A stretch of DNA of 64,000 nt from Caulobacteraceae bacterium. GTDB taxonomy: Bacteria; Pseudomonadota; Alphaproteobacteria; Caulobacterales; Caulobacteraceae. The stretch lies in contig CANJME010000007.1 of NCBI GenBank assembly GCA_947475875.1, forward strand, positions 1-64,000, given 5' to 3'. Both the position numbers and the translations under genes were made by a program. The notes under the pieces are model-generated. The model worked only from the letters and a program-made list of their open reading frames with translations, was not told the origin of the DNA and ran no database searches. Below, piece by piece: positions 42,366-51,098 of this stretch; positions within the stretch are counted from its first letter, which is position 1; the number at the start of each line of letters is the position of its first letter.

Positions 42366-43247
42366 TTAGTGGTGTTCGCTGTGGGCCGCCGCAGGCGGCT
42401 CGGCGCCCGTATAGCTGGCGGGCAGCAGCACGGCCGGTTCAGGCTCGCCCACCGGTTCGGGTTCAGAGGCGCGCAAGACCGGCGCCGGCGCCTTGGGGGC
42501 GGCCTGGCTGTGGGCGGAAGGACGCAGGGCCGGGACCTTGGCCCCCAGTTCAAAGCTGACCTCGACCTTTTCGGCGGTGGGCGGCGGGTCGAGCATCGGG
42601 ATAACGAAATGGTGAGCCTCGCCGGGCGCGACGCGGGCGTCCTCGATGCGGCTGACCATGGAGGCGACGCGCACGCCTGCGCGATTGAACACGCTGATGC
42701 GCAGGGGCGGGGTGTTTGCCGCCGCACTTTCGATGTTGCGGATTTCGCCGGAGACCACCAGGGCGGAATGGCCATCCTGCAGAGCCGGGCGGGCGGAGAT
42801 GTTTTCGAACGTCAGACCAATGGCGTTCACCCTCAGGCCCGCCATGGCGTAGGCGCTGGCGGCGCGAGGGATTAGCCGCACAACCTCGACCCGGAAAACG
42901 ATGCTGGCGGCGAGCGCGCCGGCGAGGATGGCGATCAGCGAGGCCCAGACGACGCCGTGGGCCACAGCCCGGCGCAGGGCGCTCTTTTCCGCCGCCTGGG
43001 CGCGGAACTTCTGGGGCAGGGCTTTGGGGAATTCGCGGACTTCCTCGGCGGGCTCTGCGGGTGCGGCGGCTTCGACCGCCATGGCGCCCACCTCCGGCAC
43101 AATCGTCAGTTCAAGCTCGACGTCGCCCTGCGCCCTCGCCGTCCACCGCGCGCCGCAGGCCGCGCAGCGCACGGCCTTGCCTTCGCCGCCAAGCTTGGCG
43201 TCGTCGACGAAATAGCGGGTAGCGCAGTCGGGACAGGTCAGTATCAT
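42366..43247 (-). CDS. MJ0042-type zinc-ribbon membrane protein (DUF3426-like)
   Basis: A 293-residue protein starting MILTCPDCATRYFVDDAKLG, with a four-cysteine zinc ribbon (CPDC and CAAC), a variable acidic linker, one transmembrane helix near residues 96-118, and a periplasmic domain (IRNIESAAANTPPLRISVFN) like DUF3426. A low-complexity Pro/Ala tail follows. The gene commonly lies opposite ftsE in alphaproteobacteria. Function unknown. Confidence 0.88.
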   Translation of the reverse strand: MILTCPDCATRYFVDDAKLGGEGKAVRCAACGARWTARAQGDVELELTIVPEVGAMAVEAAAPAEPAEEVREFPKALPQKFRAQAAEKSALRRAVAHGVVWASLIAILAGALAASIVFRVEVVRLIPRAASAYAMAGLRVNAIGLTFENISARPALQDGHSALVVSGEIRNIESAAANTPPLRISVFNRAGVRVASMVSRIEDARVAPGEAHHFVIPMLDPPPTAEKVEVSFELGAKVPALRPSAHSQAAPKAPAPVLRASEPEPVGEPEPAVLLPASYTGAEPPAAAHSEHH

Positions 43248-43312
43248 TAGGCCGACTTGACGGAAGCTCCTTCAGCGGCCCCCACGCCCGGGAGCCGTTA
43301 ACTACAGGCCCC

Positions 43313-44071
43313 ATGGACAACAACGCCGGTCTACAGACCCAGGACGGACATTCGACCGAAACCGGCCCGGAAAACGGGGCGGCGCCCCGGGACGATGCGG
43401 TCGTACGCTTTGACAACGTCGGCTTCAGATACGGCCGCGCGCCCGAGGTACTGACAGACCTGTCCTTTGAATTGCTTAAGGGCTCTTTCCACTTCCTTAC
43501 CGGGGCGTCCGGAGCGGGCAAAACATCGCTCTTAAGCTTAATATATCTCGCCAACCGACCCTCGCGGGGCCTGATCGAGCTGTTTGGACGCCAGACCGCC
43601 ACCCTCAAACGCGACGCCATGCCGGCGATTCGCCGCCGGATCGGGGTGGCTTATGAGGACATCCGCCTGCTCGATCACCTCAGTGCGTTTGATAATGTCG
43701 CCCTGCCCCTGCGGCTGGCGCGGATGCCGCTCAAGGCGTGGCGCAAGGACGTCGTCGAGCTCTTGGAATGGTTCGGCCTCGCCGAGCGCGGACACGCCAT
43801 GCCGCCGACGCTGTCGGGCGGCGAGCGCAAGCGGCTGGGTCTGGCGCGGGCCATCGTCGGGCGGCCGGAACTGATTCTGGCCGATGAGCCGACCGCCTAT
43901 GTCGATCCGGCCATGGGCGCGCGGATCATGAAGCTGCTCATGCAGCTGTCCAAGCAGGGAACCACGGTGGTGGTCGCCACCCACGACATCAATTTCGTCG
44001 CCGATTCCGGCCGGCCGGTGCTGCATCTGGATGACGGATGCCTGACCGCCTACGGGGCGGGCATGAAATGA
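43313..44071 (+). CDS. ftsE: Cell-division ABC transporter ATPase FtsE
   Basis: A 252-residue ATPase that with FtsX controls septal peptidoglycan hydrolases. Walker A is GASGAGKTS (Lys70), signature LSGGERKR (167-174), Walker B ILADEPTAYVD and His switch ATHDINFV. A 30-residue charged N-terminal extension precedes the ABC core. The Q-loop, normally FQD, reads AYEDIRLL, so Gln is replaced by Glu115, and DEPTG reads DEPTA. Both are unusual for an active ABC ATPase. Confidence 0.93.
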   Translation: MDNNAGLQTQDGHSTETGPENGAAPRDDAVVRFDNVGFRYGRAPEVLTDLSFELLKGSFHFLTGASGAGKTSLLSLIYLANRPSRGLIELFGRQTATLKRDAMPAIRRRIGVAYEDIRLLDHLSAFDNVALPLRLARMPLKAWRKDVVELLEWFGLAERGHAMPPTLSGGERKRLGLARAIVGRPELILADEPTAYVDPAMGARIMKLLMQLSKQGTTVVVATHDINFVADSGRPVLHLDDGCLTAYGAGMK

Positions 44072-44970
44072 GCCCGTTCTCCGCCCTCGATTTCAGGCGC
44101 GACACCTGGCGGCCCGGTCCCTTGCTGCCGCCGGGGCGCGGGCGGGATTCTGTGCTGATCTTCGTGGTGGCGATCCTGACCTTCCTAGCCTGTATGGCGG
44201 GCATCGGTTCATTGGGCGCAAACCGTGCGGCCAACGGCTGGCAGGCCCAGCTGGTCGGATCGGCCAGTGTGATCATCCGCCCCTCCGGCGCAGAGGGCGC
44301 GGACGCCGCCGCCATCAAGGCGGCCGAGGTGCTGTCGGGCGTCGCCGGCGTCGAACAGGCCAAGCTGCTGGAGCGGCGCGAAGCCGAGGACCTGCTGCGC
44401 CCTTGGCTTGGCGGCCAGGCCCTGGCCGACCTGCCCATTCCCCAACTGATCGCCGTCGACCTCAAAGCCAAGTCGCCGGCAACGGCCGCGTCCCTGCGCC
44501 AGGCTCTCGCCGCCGCGGGCGTCGATGGTGAGGTCGACGATCACTCGATGTGGAGCAAGCAGATTGTCGGCGCCGGCGTGCTGGCCCGCGTGGCGGCGCT
44601 GGGGGCGGCGGTGCTGTTGGCGCTGGCGGCGGGCGCGGTGATCAATTTCGCCACCCGCGCCTCGATCCGCGCCCATGAGGAGGCGATCCATCTGCTGCAC
44701 TATTCCGGCGCGGAGGACCGGCTGGTCGCCGACATCCTCGCCCAGCGCTTTGCCTGGCTGAGCCTGCAGGCCGCCGCGATCGGCGCCGTGCTGGCGGCGG
44801 GACTGGCCGGGACGCTGCGGGTGATGGGCGGAACTCAAGGCCTGGTCCCGTTCCTGCCGGTGCACTGGGTCGATCTCGCGGTCGTTGTGGTGGCGCCCAT
44901 TGCCGCCGGAGGGGTCGGCGCGCTCGCCGCCCGCGCCGCCGCTCTTCGCCTGTTGAGCCGGATTCCGTGA
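44068..44970 (+). CDS. ftsX: Cell-division membrane protein FtsX
   Basis: A 300-residue partner of FtsE with four membrane helices (near residues 30-50, 175-200, 225-250 and 265-290) and a periplasmic loop between the first two that would contact a hydrolase activator. ATGA overlap with ftsE. Weakly conserved family; the pairing makes the call firm. Confidence 0.92.
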   Translation: MSPFSALDFRRDTWRPGPLLPPGRGRDSVLIFVVAILTFLACMAGIGSLGANRAANGWQAQLVGSASVIIRPSGAEGADAAAIKAAEVLSGVAGVEQAKLLERREAEDLLRPWLGGQALADLPIPQLIAVDLKAKSPATAASLRQALAAAGVDGEVDDHSMWSKQIVGAGVLARVAALGAAVLLALAAGAVINFATRASIRAHEEAIHLLHYSGAEDRLVADILAQRFAWLSLQAAAIGAVLAAGLAGTLRVMGGTQGLVPFLPVHWVDLAVVVVAPIAAGGVGALAARAAALRLLSRIP

Positions 44971-45587
44971 AAACTCTGGCGGCCATTCTGATCGTGGTCA
45001 TGCTGTGGGGCGTGGGTCTGTTGGCCTTCGCCGCGCGGGTGGAGCGCTCGACCCCGGCGCCTGAACCGGCGGCCGCCGACGCCATCGTCGCCCTGACCGG
45101 CAACGCCACTGAGCGGCTTACCGTGGCGGTTTCCCTGCTGGAAAAGGACAAGGGCCGCAAACTGCTGATCTCTGGGGTCAACCCCGAGGTCAAGGCCCGT
45201 GAACTGCAACCCGTGACCAAGGCCGCCAAGGGGCTGTTCGAGTGCTGCATCCAGATGGGCTTCAAAGCCGCCGACACCCGCGGCAATGCGTCGGAAACGG
45301 CCGCCTGGGCCAGGCAACAGGGCTACAAGAGCCTGATCGTCGTGACCGCCGACTACCACATGCCCCGGGCCATCCTGGAAATCCGGGCGGCAGCGCCGCA
45401 CGTAGCCCTGACCCCCTATCCCGTCGTCACCCACGAGATCGACGCCCATCGCTGGTGGGAAACCGGCGCCGGCGCGCGGCGAATGAGCATCGAGTATTGC
45501 AAATACCTGGCGGTATTGGGCAGTGAGGCCTTCCTCAGCCTCGGCCCCAAGCCAGACAAGACCCCGGCAAAGACCAAGACCCCATGA
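44967..45587 (+). CDS. YdcF/ElyC-like DUF218 protein
   Basis: A 206-residue membrane-anchored protein with one N-terminal helix and the DUF218 pattern: DAIVALTGNATERL, LLISGVNP, DTRGNASETAAWA and VVTADYHMPRAILE. ElyC relatives affect undecaprenyl-carrier and cell-wall metabolism. GTG start in a GTGA overlap with ftsX, so it belongs to the ftsEX transcript. Confidence 0.88.
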   Translation: MKTLAAILIVVMLWGVGLLAFAARVERSTPAPEPAAADAIVALTGNATERLTVAVSLLEKDKGRKLLISGVNPEVKARELQPVTKAAKGLFECCIQMGFKAADTRGNASETAAWARQQGYKSLIVVTADYHMPRAILEIRAAAPHVALTPYPVVTHEIDAHRWWETGAGARRMSIEYCKYLAVLGSEAFLSLGPKPDKTPAKTKTP

Positions 45588-46291
45588 CCGTCCTGCGATC
45601 CCTGATCTTCACCTTGTGGATGTACGTCGGCTCGGCCGTCATCGCCATCGTCTCGGTTCCGCTGCTGGTCCTGCCGCGGCGAGGCACGGTCGGCCTGCTG
45701 CATTTCTGGGGCGGCTATGTTCGCCTGGGTCTCGGTCTGATCTGCGGGGTGCGGATCGAAGTGCGGGGAACAGCGCCTACCGGCGCCGCGCTGATCGCCG
45801 CCAAGCACCAGGGCCTGCTGGATATCGCCGGAGCTTTCACCCTCTTGCCCGACACCTGCTTCGTCATGAAAAAGGAGCTGTTGGCGGTGCCGTTCTTCGG
45901 TTGGTACGCGCTGCACGCCGGCATGATCGTGGTCAACCGCGAGGGTCATTCGGCGGCGTTGCGCAAACTGGTGGCCGACACGCTGGATCGCATGCAGCTC
46001 GAGCGTCAGGTGGTGATCTTTCCCGAGGGCACCCGCAAGGCGCCGGGCGCGCCGGCCGACTACAAGCCGGGCATTGCCGCCCTCTACCGCGACCTTGGCC
46101 TGCCCTGCATTCCGTGCGCGACCAACTCCGGCGTTCACTGGCCGGCCAAGGGCATCATGCGCTACCCCGGCGTGGTGGTGTTCGAATACCTGGAACCGAT
46201 CCCCGCCGGCCTGAAACGCGGCGAGTTCATGAAGATGCTGGAAGAGCGGATCGAGACAGCGTCCCAGGCGTTGCTCGACGAGGGGCTGTAG
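45584..46291 (+). CDS. plsC: 1-acyl-sn-glycerol-3-phosphate acyltransferase
   Basis: A 235-residue membrane acyltransferase that makes phosphatidic acid. Catalytic HX4D is seen in AAKHQGLLDIAG, and the phosphate-binding FPEGTRK lies near residue 147; a third motif VPFFGWYALHAGMIVVNR is also present. ATGA overlap with the DUF218 gene, so ftsE-ftsX-DUF218-plsC form one unit that joins division and envelope lipid synthesis. Confidence 0.93.
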   Translation: MTVLRSLIFTLWMYVGSAVIAIVSVPLLVLPRRGTVGLLHFWGGYVRLGLGLICGVRIEVRGTAPTGAALIAAKHQGLLDIAGAFTLLPDTCFVMKKELLAVPFFGWYALHAGMIVVNREGHSAALRKLVADTLDRMQLERQVVIFPEGTRKAPGAPADYKPGIAALYRDLGLPCIPCATNSGVHWPAKGIMRYPGVVVFEYLEPIPAGLKRGEFMKMLEERIETASQALLDEGL

Positions 46292-46363
46292 CAGACTCGA
46301 ACCCGCCGCCGATCGCGCGCATCGCAAGGCCCAACCGGCCCAGGCCAGGGCGCGGCTGAGAGA

Positions 46364-46799
46364 CTATCGCTTTGCCAGGCCCTCAAGCGGTGCGACCCCT
46401 GAGACCGAGGGGGCAAGCGCGGGCTGGTCGATTTCGAAATAGGCCTCCTTCGGGAGGCCTGCCGCCCAAACCGCGATCTGCGGCCTGAGGGTGGCGATGG
46501 CGTTGTGGTCGGGAGCATAGAATGCGACTTCGTCACCGCCTACGACGCTCAACGGAACCTGGCTCTTGAGACTGCCGAGCCTGACCCCGCCGGAAGGGCG
46601 CTCAGGCAGCCATCCATCGTAAATCATGATCAGCTTGACGCCCTCTTCGCGTGCGAGATCGGCCATCCACTCGACAGTTTGGCTGCGGCGCCCGGCGAGC
46701 CCAGACTCCACAGATCAACAACCTCGCTATCGGCCAGCTGACCCATCCGATGCCGTTGACCGTGACGAGGCCTTTGATGTGGTCAACGACAAGGCGCCG
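46364..46799 (-). pseudogene. Decayed remnant of a larger membrane glycosyltransferase-like gene
   Basis: Three consecutive conserved-looking pieces lie in different frames on the minus strand: RLVVDHIKGLVTVNGIG, then GQLADSEVVDLWSLGSPG, then EWMADLAREEGVKLIMIYDG up to a stop at 46364. The order resembles the C-terminal soluble region of large polytopic glycosyltransferases of the GT39-like kind, which is my inference. A TGA at 46800-46802 closes the first piece. The gene is therefore broken at several points, unlike the single breaks at 2.1 and 4.3 kb. Confidence 0.6.
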
Positions 46800-46877
46800 T
46801 CATCTACCGGCCTGCCCTCATGCGATTGATCGGCCGCCTGCCGATCTGACCTGGCCCGCTCGTGAGTTTGGTGCGGG

Positions 46878-46957
46878 CGGCTCGCCCCCTCCACCACGCC
46901 TTCGCCCTTCGGGCTCGACGCGGTCCCCCTCCCCCATGGCTGCGCGATGGAGGAGGT
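46878..46957. repeat. Palindromic element (family C) upstream of pseB
   Basis: Shares GGCTCGCCCCCTCCACC, GCGGTCCCCCTCCCCCAT and a closing GGAGG with the element before pseI. The stem is imperfect here (CCTCCCCCAT versus ATGGAGGAGG). It ends 74 bases before the pseB start. Confidence 0.7.
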
Positions 46958-47031
46958 TTGCCGCAGTGGTCAGCGGACTCGCGCATCGTTGGGCTTGGCT
47001 CCAGCTGATTCGCCTGGGGCTGGAGCCCGCC

Positions 47032-48072
47032 ATGACCGACACCGCCACGCGCCGGTTCGCCCCGCAGACCTCGGTCCTGGACGGCAAGGTCGTGATGATC
47101 ACCGGCGGCACGGGATCGTTCGGGCGCCGCTTCGTCGGCCGGGCGCTGCGCAACGCCAAGCCGCGCAAGCTGATCGTCTATTCGCGCGACGAGCTGAAAC
47201 AGAGCGAGATGCAGGAGCAGCTGGCCGACGCGTTCCCGCCCGAAACCCTGCAGGCCATGCGCTTTTTCATCGGCGATGTGCGCGACCGGGCGCGGCTGAC
47301 GCTGGCCTTGCGCGGCGTCGATGTGGTGATCCACGCCGCCGCCCTGAAACAGGTGCCGGCCGCCGAGTACAATCCCAGCGAATACATCCACACTAATGTA
47401 CTAGGGGCCGAGAACGTGGTGTGGGCGAGCCTGACCAACCGCGTGGGCCGGGTGGTGGCGCTCTCCACCGACAAGGCCTGCAATCCGATCAATCTCTATG
47501 GCGCGACGAAGCTTGCCTCCGACAAGACCTTTGTGGCGGCCAACAACCTGGCCGGCGACATCGGCACGAAGTTTTCCGTGGTCCGCTACGGCAATGTGGT
47601 GGGATCGCGCGGGTCGGTGGTGCCGCTGTTCCGCAAGATGATCGACCGGGGCGTCACCGAATTTCCCATCACCGATCCGCGGATGACGCGGTTCTGGATC
47701 ACCCTGAACCAGGGCGTCGACTTCGTGCTTTCCAGCCTGGAGATGATGCGCGGCGGCGAGGTGTTCGTGCCCAAGATCCCGTCGATGAAGATGCCGGACC
47801 TGCTGGAAGCCATGGCGCCGGGATCGACCATGAAGGTGATCGGCATCCGGCCCGGCGAAAAGCTGCACGAGATCATGATCTCGCCGGACGATGCGCGGAA
47901 CACGGTGGACCTCGGTGACCGCTATGTGATCGAGCCGGCGTTTGCGGAATACACTCGGCAGTCCTTCGCGGCCGATGGCGGCAAGCGGGTCGACGACGGC
48001 TTTCTCTATTCCAGCGACGTCAACGAGGAGTGGCTGGACGCTGCCGGCCTGAAGGCCATGCTGGAGGCCTGA
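47032..48072 (+). CDS. pseB: UDP-GlcNAc 4,6-dehydratase/5-epimerase (pseudaminic acid synthesis)
   Basis: First step of CMP-pseudaminic acid synthesis. 346 residues of the extended SDR family: cofactor loop VMITGGTGSFGRRF, catalytic Asp-Lys in STDKACNP and Tyr in NLYGATKLASDK, with the family block RYGNVVGSRGSVVPLF. The FlmA protein of Caulobacter is this enzyme. The ATG at 47032 follows TGGAG; the long open frame upstream runs through the repeat and is not coding. Confidence 0.95.
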   Translation: MTDTATRRFAPQTSVLDGKVVMITGGTGSFGRRFVGRALRNAKPRKLIVYSRDELKQSEMQEQLADAFPPETLQAMRFFIGDVRDRARLTLALRGVDVVIHAAALKQVPAAEYNPSEYIHTNVLGAENVVWASLTNRVGRVVALSTDKACNPINLYGATKLASDKTFVAANNLAGDIGTKFSVVRYGNVVGSRGSVVPLFRKMIDRGVTEFPITDPRMTRFWITLNQGVDFVLSSLEMMRGGEVFVPKIPSMKMPDLLEAMAPGSTMKVIGIRPGEKLHEIMISPDDARNTVDLGDRYVIEPAFAEYTRQSFAADGGKRVDDGFLYSSDVNEEWLDAAGLKAMLEA

Positions 48073-48073
48073 G

Positions 48074-49204
48074 GTGGCCTTCCTGCCCTACGGCCGCCAG
48101 GTGATCGAGGACGACGACATCGCCGCCGTGGCCGAGGCGCTGCGGAGCGACTATCTGACCACTGGACCCAAGGTCGCCGAGTTCGAGGCGGCGTTCGCCG
48201 AGGCGGTGGGCGCCAGCCACACAGTCGCCTGCAACAGCGGCACGGCGGCGCTGCATCTGGCCATGCTGGCGATCGGGGCGGGGCAAGGCGACGTGGCCAT
48301 CGTGCCCTCGATCACCTTTCTCGCCACCGCCAATGCCGCCCGCTACTGCGGCGCCGAGGTGGTGTTCGCCGATGTCGACCCGATAACTGGCCTGATGACC
48401 GAGGCCAGCCTGATGGACGCCTTTTCCAAGGCCGTGTCGCGCGGCAAGCTGAAAGCGATCCTGCCGGTGCATCTGGCCGGACGGATGGTCGATACGGGCC
48501 CGATGGCGGCGCTCGTCCGGCAATTCGGCGGCCATGTGATTGCCGACGCCTGCCATGCCCTGGGCTCGACGCTGAATGGGCTGACGCCGGCCCAGAGCGC
48601 CGAGATGGCCTGCTATTCGTTTCACCCGGTCAAGACCATGACCACCGGCGAGGGCGGCATGGTCACCATGCCCGACAGCGGGGCGGCCGAGCGGGCGAAG
48701 CTCTATCGCAGCCACGGCATGATCCGCGGCGGCGATGTGGCGCACTACGACATGGTCGACCTGGGGTTCAATTTCCGCATCCCGGATATCCTCTGCGCCC
48801 TGGGACTTTCCCAGCTAAAAAAGCTCGACCGGTTCGTGGCTCGGCGCCGCGAGATCGCCCGGCTCTATGATGCGAAATTGCCCGGTCTGTCGCCGCACTT
48901 GCAGACCTGCCCATCGCGGGCTGATGAGGCCCTGCACCTCTACACCGTGCTGATCGATTTCAAGGCGCTGGGGCATGAGCGGACCGCGGTGATGGAACAG
49001 CTCCGCCAGGCCGGGATCGGAACCCAGGTGCACTACATTCCCGTCCACCTGCAGCCCTATTACGCGGGTCGATATGGCGTCGAACGCCTGCCCGGCGCCG
49101 AGGCGTGGCACGAGAAAACCCTGTCCCTGCCGATCTTTCCGGCCATGAGCGATGGCGATGTCGACCGGGTTGTCGAGGCGCTGGAAAAGGCGCTCAGGCC
49201 ATGA
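48074..49204 (+). CDS. pseC: PseC-type aminotransferase
   Basis: Second step: PLP-dependent transamination at C4 of the keto sugar. 376 residues of the DegT/DnrJ/EryC1 family; the PLP lysine is Lys187 in CYSFHPVKTMTTGEGG, and the substrate motif HLAGRMVDT is present. GTG start one base after the pseB stop. Corresponds to FlmB of Caulobacter. Confidence 0.95.
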   Translation: MAFLPYGRQVIEDDDIAAVAEALRSDYLTTGPKVAEFEAAFAEAVGASHTVACNSGTAALHLAMLAIGAGQGDVAIVPSITFLATANAARYCGAEVVFADVDPITGLMTEASLMDAFSKAVSRGKLKAILPVHLAGRMVDTGPMAALVRQFGGHVIADACHALGSTLNGLTPAQSAEMACYSFHPVKTMTTGEGGMVTMPDSGAAERAKLYRSHGMIRGGDVAHYDMVDLGFNFRIPDILCALGLSQLKKLDRFVARRREIARLYDAKLPGLSPHLQTCPSRADEALHLYTVLIDFKALGHERTAVMEQLRQAGIGTQVHYIPVHLQPYYAGRYGVERLPGAEAWHEKTLSLPIFPAMSDGDVDRVVEALEKALRP

Positions 49205-49214
49205 GCGTGCGCCC

Positions 49215-49267
49215 GGCTCGCCCCCTCCACCGCTGCGCGGTCCCCCTCCCCCATAAATGGGGGAGGT
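49215..49267. repeat. Palindromic element (family C) abutting the pseI start
   Basis: CCTCCCCCAT (49245-49254) and ATGGGGGAGG (49257-49266) form a perfect 10-bp stem with a two-base loop. The right arm holds the only Shine-Dalgarno of pseI and ends two bases before its ATG. The left flank matches the element at 46878. Confidence 0.8.
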
Positions 49268-49268
49268 T

Positions 49269-50312
49269 ATGATCGAAATCGCCGGCCGCAAGATCGGGCC
49301 TGACCAGCCGCCCTATATCGTCTGCGAGCTGTCGGGCAATCACAACGGTTCACTGGACCGGGCGCTTGCCCTGGTAGATGCGGCCGCCGCCACCGGCTGC
49401 GACGCCATCAAGATCCAGACCTACACGGCCGACACCATCACGCTCGATAGCGACGCCCCCGACTTCCTGGTCAAGGGCGGCCTGTGGGACGGGATGAGCC
49501 TGCACGCGCTCTATCAGCTGGCCTCCACCCCCTATGAATGGCACCCGGCGCTGTTCGAGCGGGCCGCCAAGCTGGGCGTGACGATGTTCTCGACGCCCTT
49601 CGACGACACAGCCGTCGATCTGCTCGAGAGCCTGAACGCGCCGGCTTACAAGATCGCCTCTTTCGAGGTGGTCGACCTGCCGCTGGTCGCCCGCGTGGCG
49701 CGCTGCAAAAAGCCGATGATCATCTCCACCGGCATGGCCAATGAGGCCGAGATGGCCGAGGTGGTGGACACCGCGCTGAGCAACGGCGCGGCGGGCGTGG
49801 TTTTGCTACACTGCACCTCCAGCTACCCGGCGCCCATGGACTCGGCCAATGTGCGCAATGTGCCGATGCTGGCCGAGCGGTTTGGCGTGGTGGGCGGCCT
49901 TTCCGACCATACCATGGGCACGGCGGCGTCCGTGGCGGCGGTGGCGCTGGGCGCCTGCCTGATCGAAAAGCACTTCACCCTGGCCCGCGCCGACGGCGGG
50001 CCGGACGCCGACTTTTCGCTGGAGCCGGCCGAGTTCTCCGCCCTGGTGCGCGACTGCAAGGACGCCTGGTCAGCCGTCGGCACGGCCGGGTTCGAACGCG
50101 CGGGTGTGGAGGTGGGCAATATCAAGTTCCGCCGCTCGCTCTATGTGACCGCGGACGTGAAGGCGGGGGAGGCGCTGACCCCGGCCAATGTGCGGTCCGT
50201 GCGCCCCGGTCACGGCCTGCCGCCGAAGGTGCTGCCTGAGGTGCTTGGCCGGCGCGCCGCCCGCGATCTCTCCTACGGCGAGCCGCTCGCCTGGGATATG
50301 CTCGCTGAATGA
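49269..50312 (+). CDS. pseI: Pseudaminic acid synthase
   Basis: Condenses the deacetylated trideoxy-altrose with phosphoenolpyruvate. 347 residues; NeuB-type TIM barrel (CELSGNHNGSLDRAL, DAIKIQTYTADT, LHCTSSYPAP, IEKHFTLARADGGPDADFS) followed by a C-terminal SAF domain. The ATG at 49269 is favoured; another in-frame ATG at 49257 lies inside the hairpin arm. Matches NeuB-like genes tied to flagellin glycosylation in Caulobacter. Confidence 0.95.
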   Translation: MIEIAGRKIGPDQPPYIVCELSGNHNGSLDRALALVDAAAATGCDAIKIQTYTADTITLDSDAPDFLVKGGLWDGMSLHALYQLASTPYEWHPALFERAAKLGVTMFSTPFDDTAVDLLESLNAPAYKIASFEVVDLPLVARVARCKKPMIISTGMANEAEMAEVVDTALSNGAAGVVLLHCTSSYPAPMDSANVRNVPMLAERFGVVGGLSDHTMGTAASVAAVALGACLIEKHFTLARADGGPDADFSLEPAEFSALVRDCKDAWSAVGTAGFERAGVEVGNIKFRRSLYVTADVKAGEALTPANVRSVRPGHGLPPKVLPEVLGRRAARDLSYGEPLAWDMLAE

Positions 50313-50962
50313 GCCGCGAGACCTGGACCGCGTTCGACGCCTATATCGAAGACCGGCTGGTGGGCCGGGACGCGGGCCTGGAGGCGGCCCTGGCGGACAG
50401 CGCGGCGGCGGGCCTGGCGCCGATCGCCGTCTCGCCGGCCTATGGCAAGCTGTTGCACATCCTGGCGCTGAGCATTGGGGCCAAACGCATCGTCGAGGTG
50501 GGGACGCTCGGCGGCTATTCCACCATCTGGCTGGCGCGGGCGTTACCCGCGGGCGGCAAGCTGACCACCCTCGAGATCGATCCGCCGACGGCGAAGGTGG
50601 CGCGGGCCAACATTGACCGCGCGGGAGTGGGCGGAAAGGTGGAGATCATCGTCGGCCCGGCGCTGCAGAGCCTGCAAAAGCTGGAAGGCCCGTTCGATCT
50701 CGCCTTCATCGACGCCAACAAGAACCAGAACCCGGAGTATTTCACCGAATGCCTGGCGCGCATGCGCTCCGGCGGCCTGATCATCGTCGACAATGTGGTG
50801 CGCGACGGGCGGGTCCTGAACGCCGCCAGCGAAGACCCCGACATCAAGGGCGTGCGCCGCCTCTTCGACCTGATGGGCCATGAGCCGCAGGTGACGGTGA
50901 CGGCGATCCAGACGGTGGGGGTGAAGGGTTATGACGGTTTGGCGATCGCACGGGTGAACTAG
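50309..50962 (+). CDS. SAM-dependent O-methyltransferase (caffeoyl-CoA type)
   Basis: A 217-residue class I methyltransferase. SAM motif I is IVEVGTLGGYSTIWLA, the acidic ribose-binding residue lies in LTTLEIDPPTAKV, and the metal-site region is FDLAFIDANKNQNPEYF with GLIIVDNVVRDG. Family members methylate catechol-like or other hydroxyls with a divalent metal. ATGA overlap with pseI makes it part of the pse operon, so methylation of a sugar or glycan is possible, but the fold gives no direct support for that. Confidence 0.88.
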   Translation: MSRETWTAFDAYIEDRLVGRDAGLEAALADSAAAGLAPIAVSPAYGKLLHILALSIGAKRIVEVGTLGGYSTIWLARALPAGGKLTTLEIDPPTAKVARANIDRAGVGGKVEIIVGPALQSLQKLEGPFDLAFIDANKNQNPEYFTECLARMRSGGLIIVDNVVRDGRVLNAASEDPDIKGVRRLFDLMGHEPQVTVTAIQTVGVKGYDGLAIARVN

Positions 50963-50970
50963 GACCCATC

Positions 50971-51096
50971 GTTCCCTCCCGCGTGCCGGGAGGGTGGATC
51001 GGCGCGTGGCGCCGAGACGGGTGGGCGAGTCGGAAGACCTAAGTTGCCCACCCTGGCCGCTTCGCAGCCTTTCCCTCCCAACAAGTGGGAGGGAAA
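50971..51096. repeat. Bipartite palindromic intergenic element (family A)
   Basis: Left hairpin CCCTCCCGCGTGCCGGGAGGG, then GAGACGGGTGGGC, a short spacer, GCCCACCCTGG and a right hairpin CCCTCCCAACAAGTGGGAGGG. It fills the gap between the convergent methyltransferase and pseG genes. Same family as 1310-1434. Confidence 0.85.
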
Positions 51097-51098
51097 GA

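Noticed and set aside
46651-47031. Upstream extension of the pseB frame
   Set aside because: It runs through the gene remnant and the palindromic repeat; PseB proteins start close to the ATG at 47032, which has TGGAG before it.
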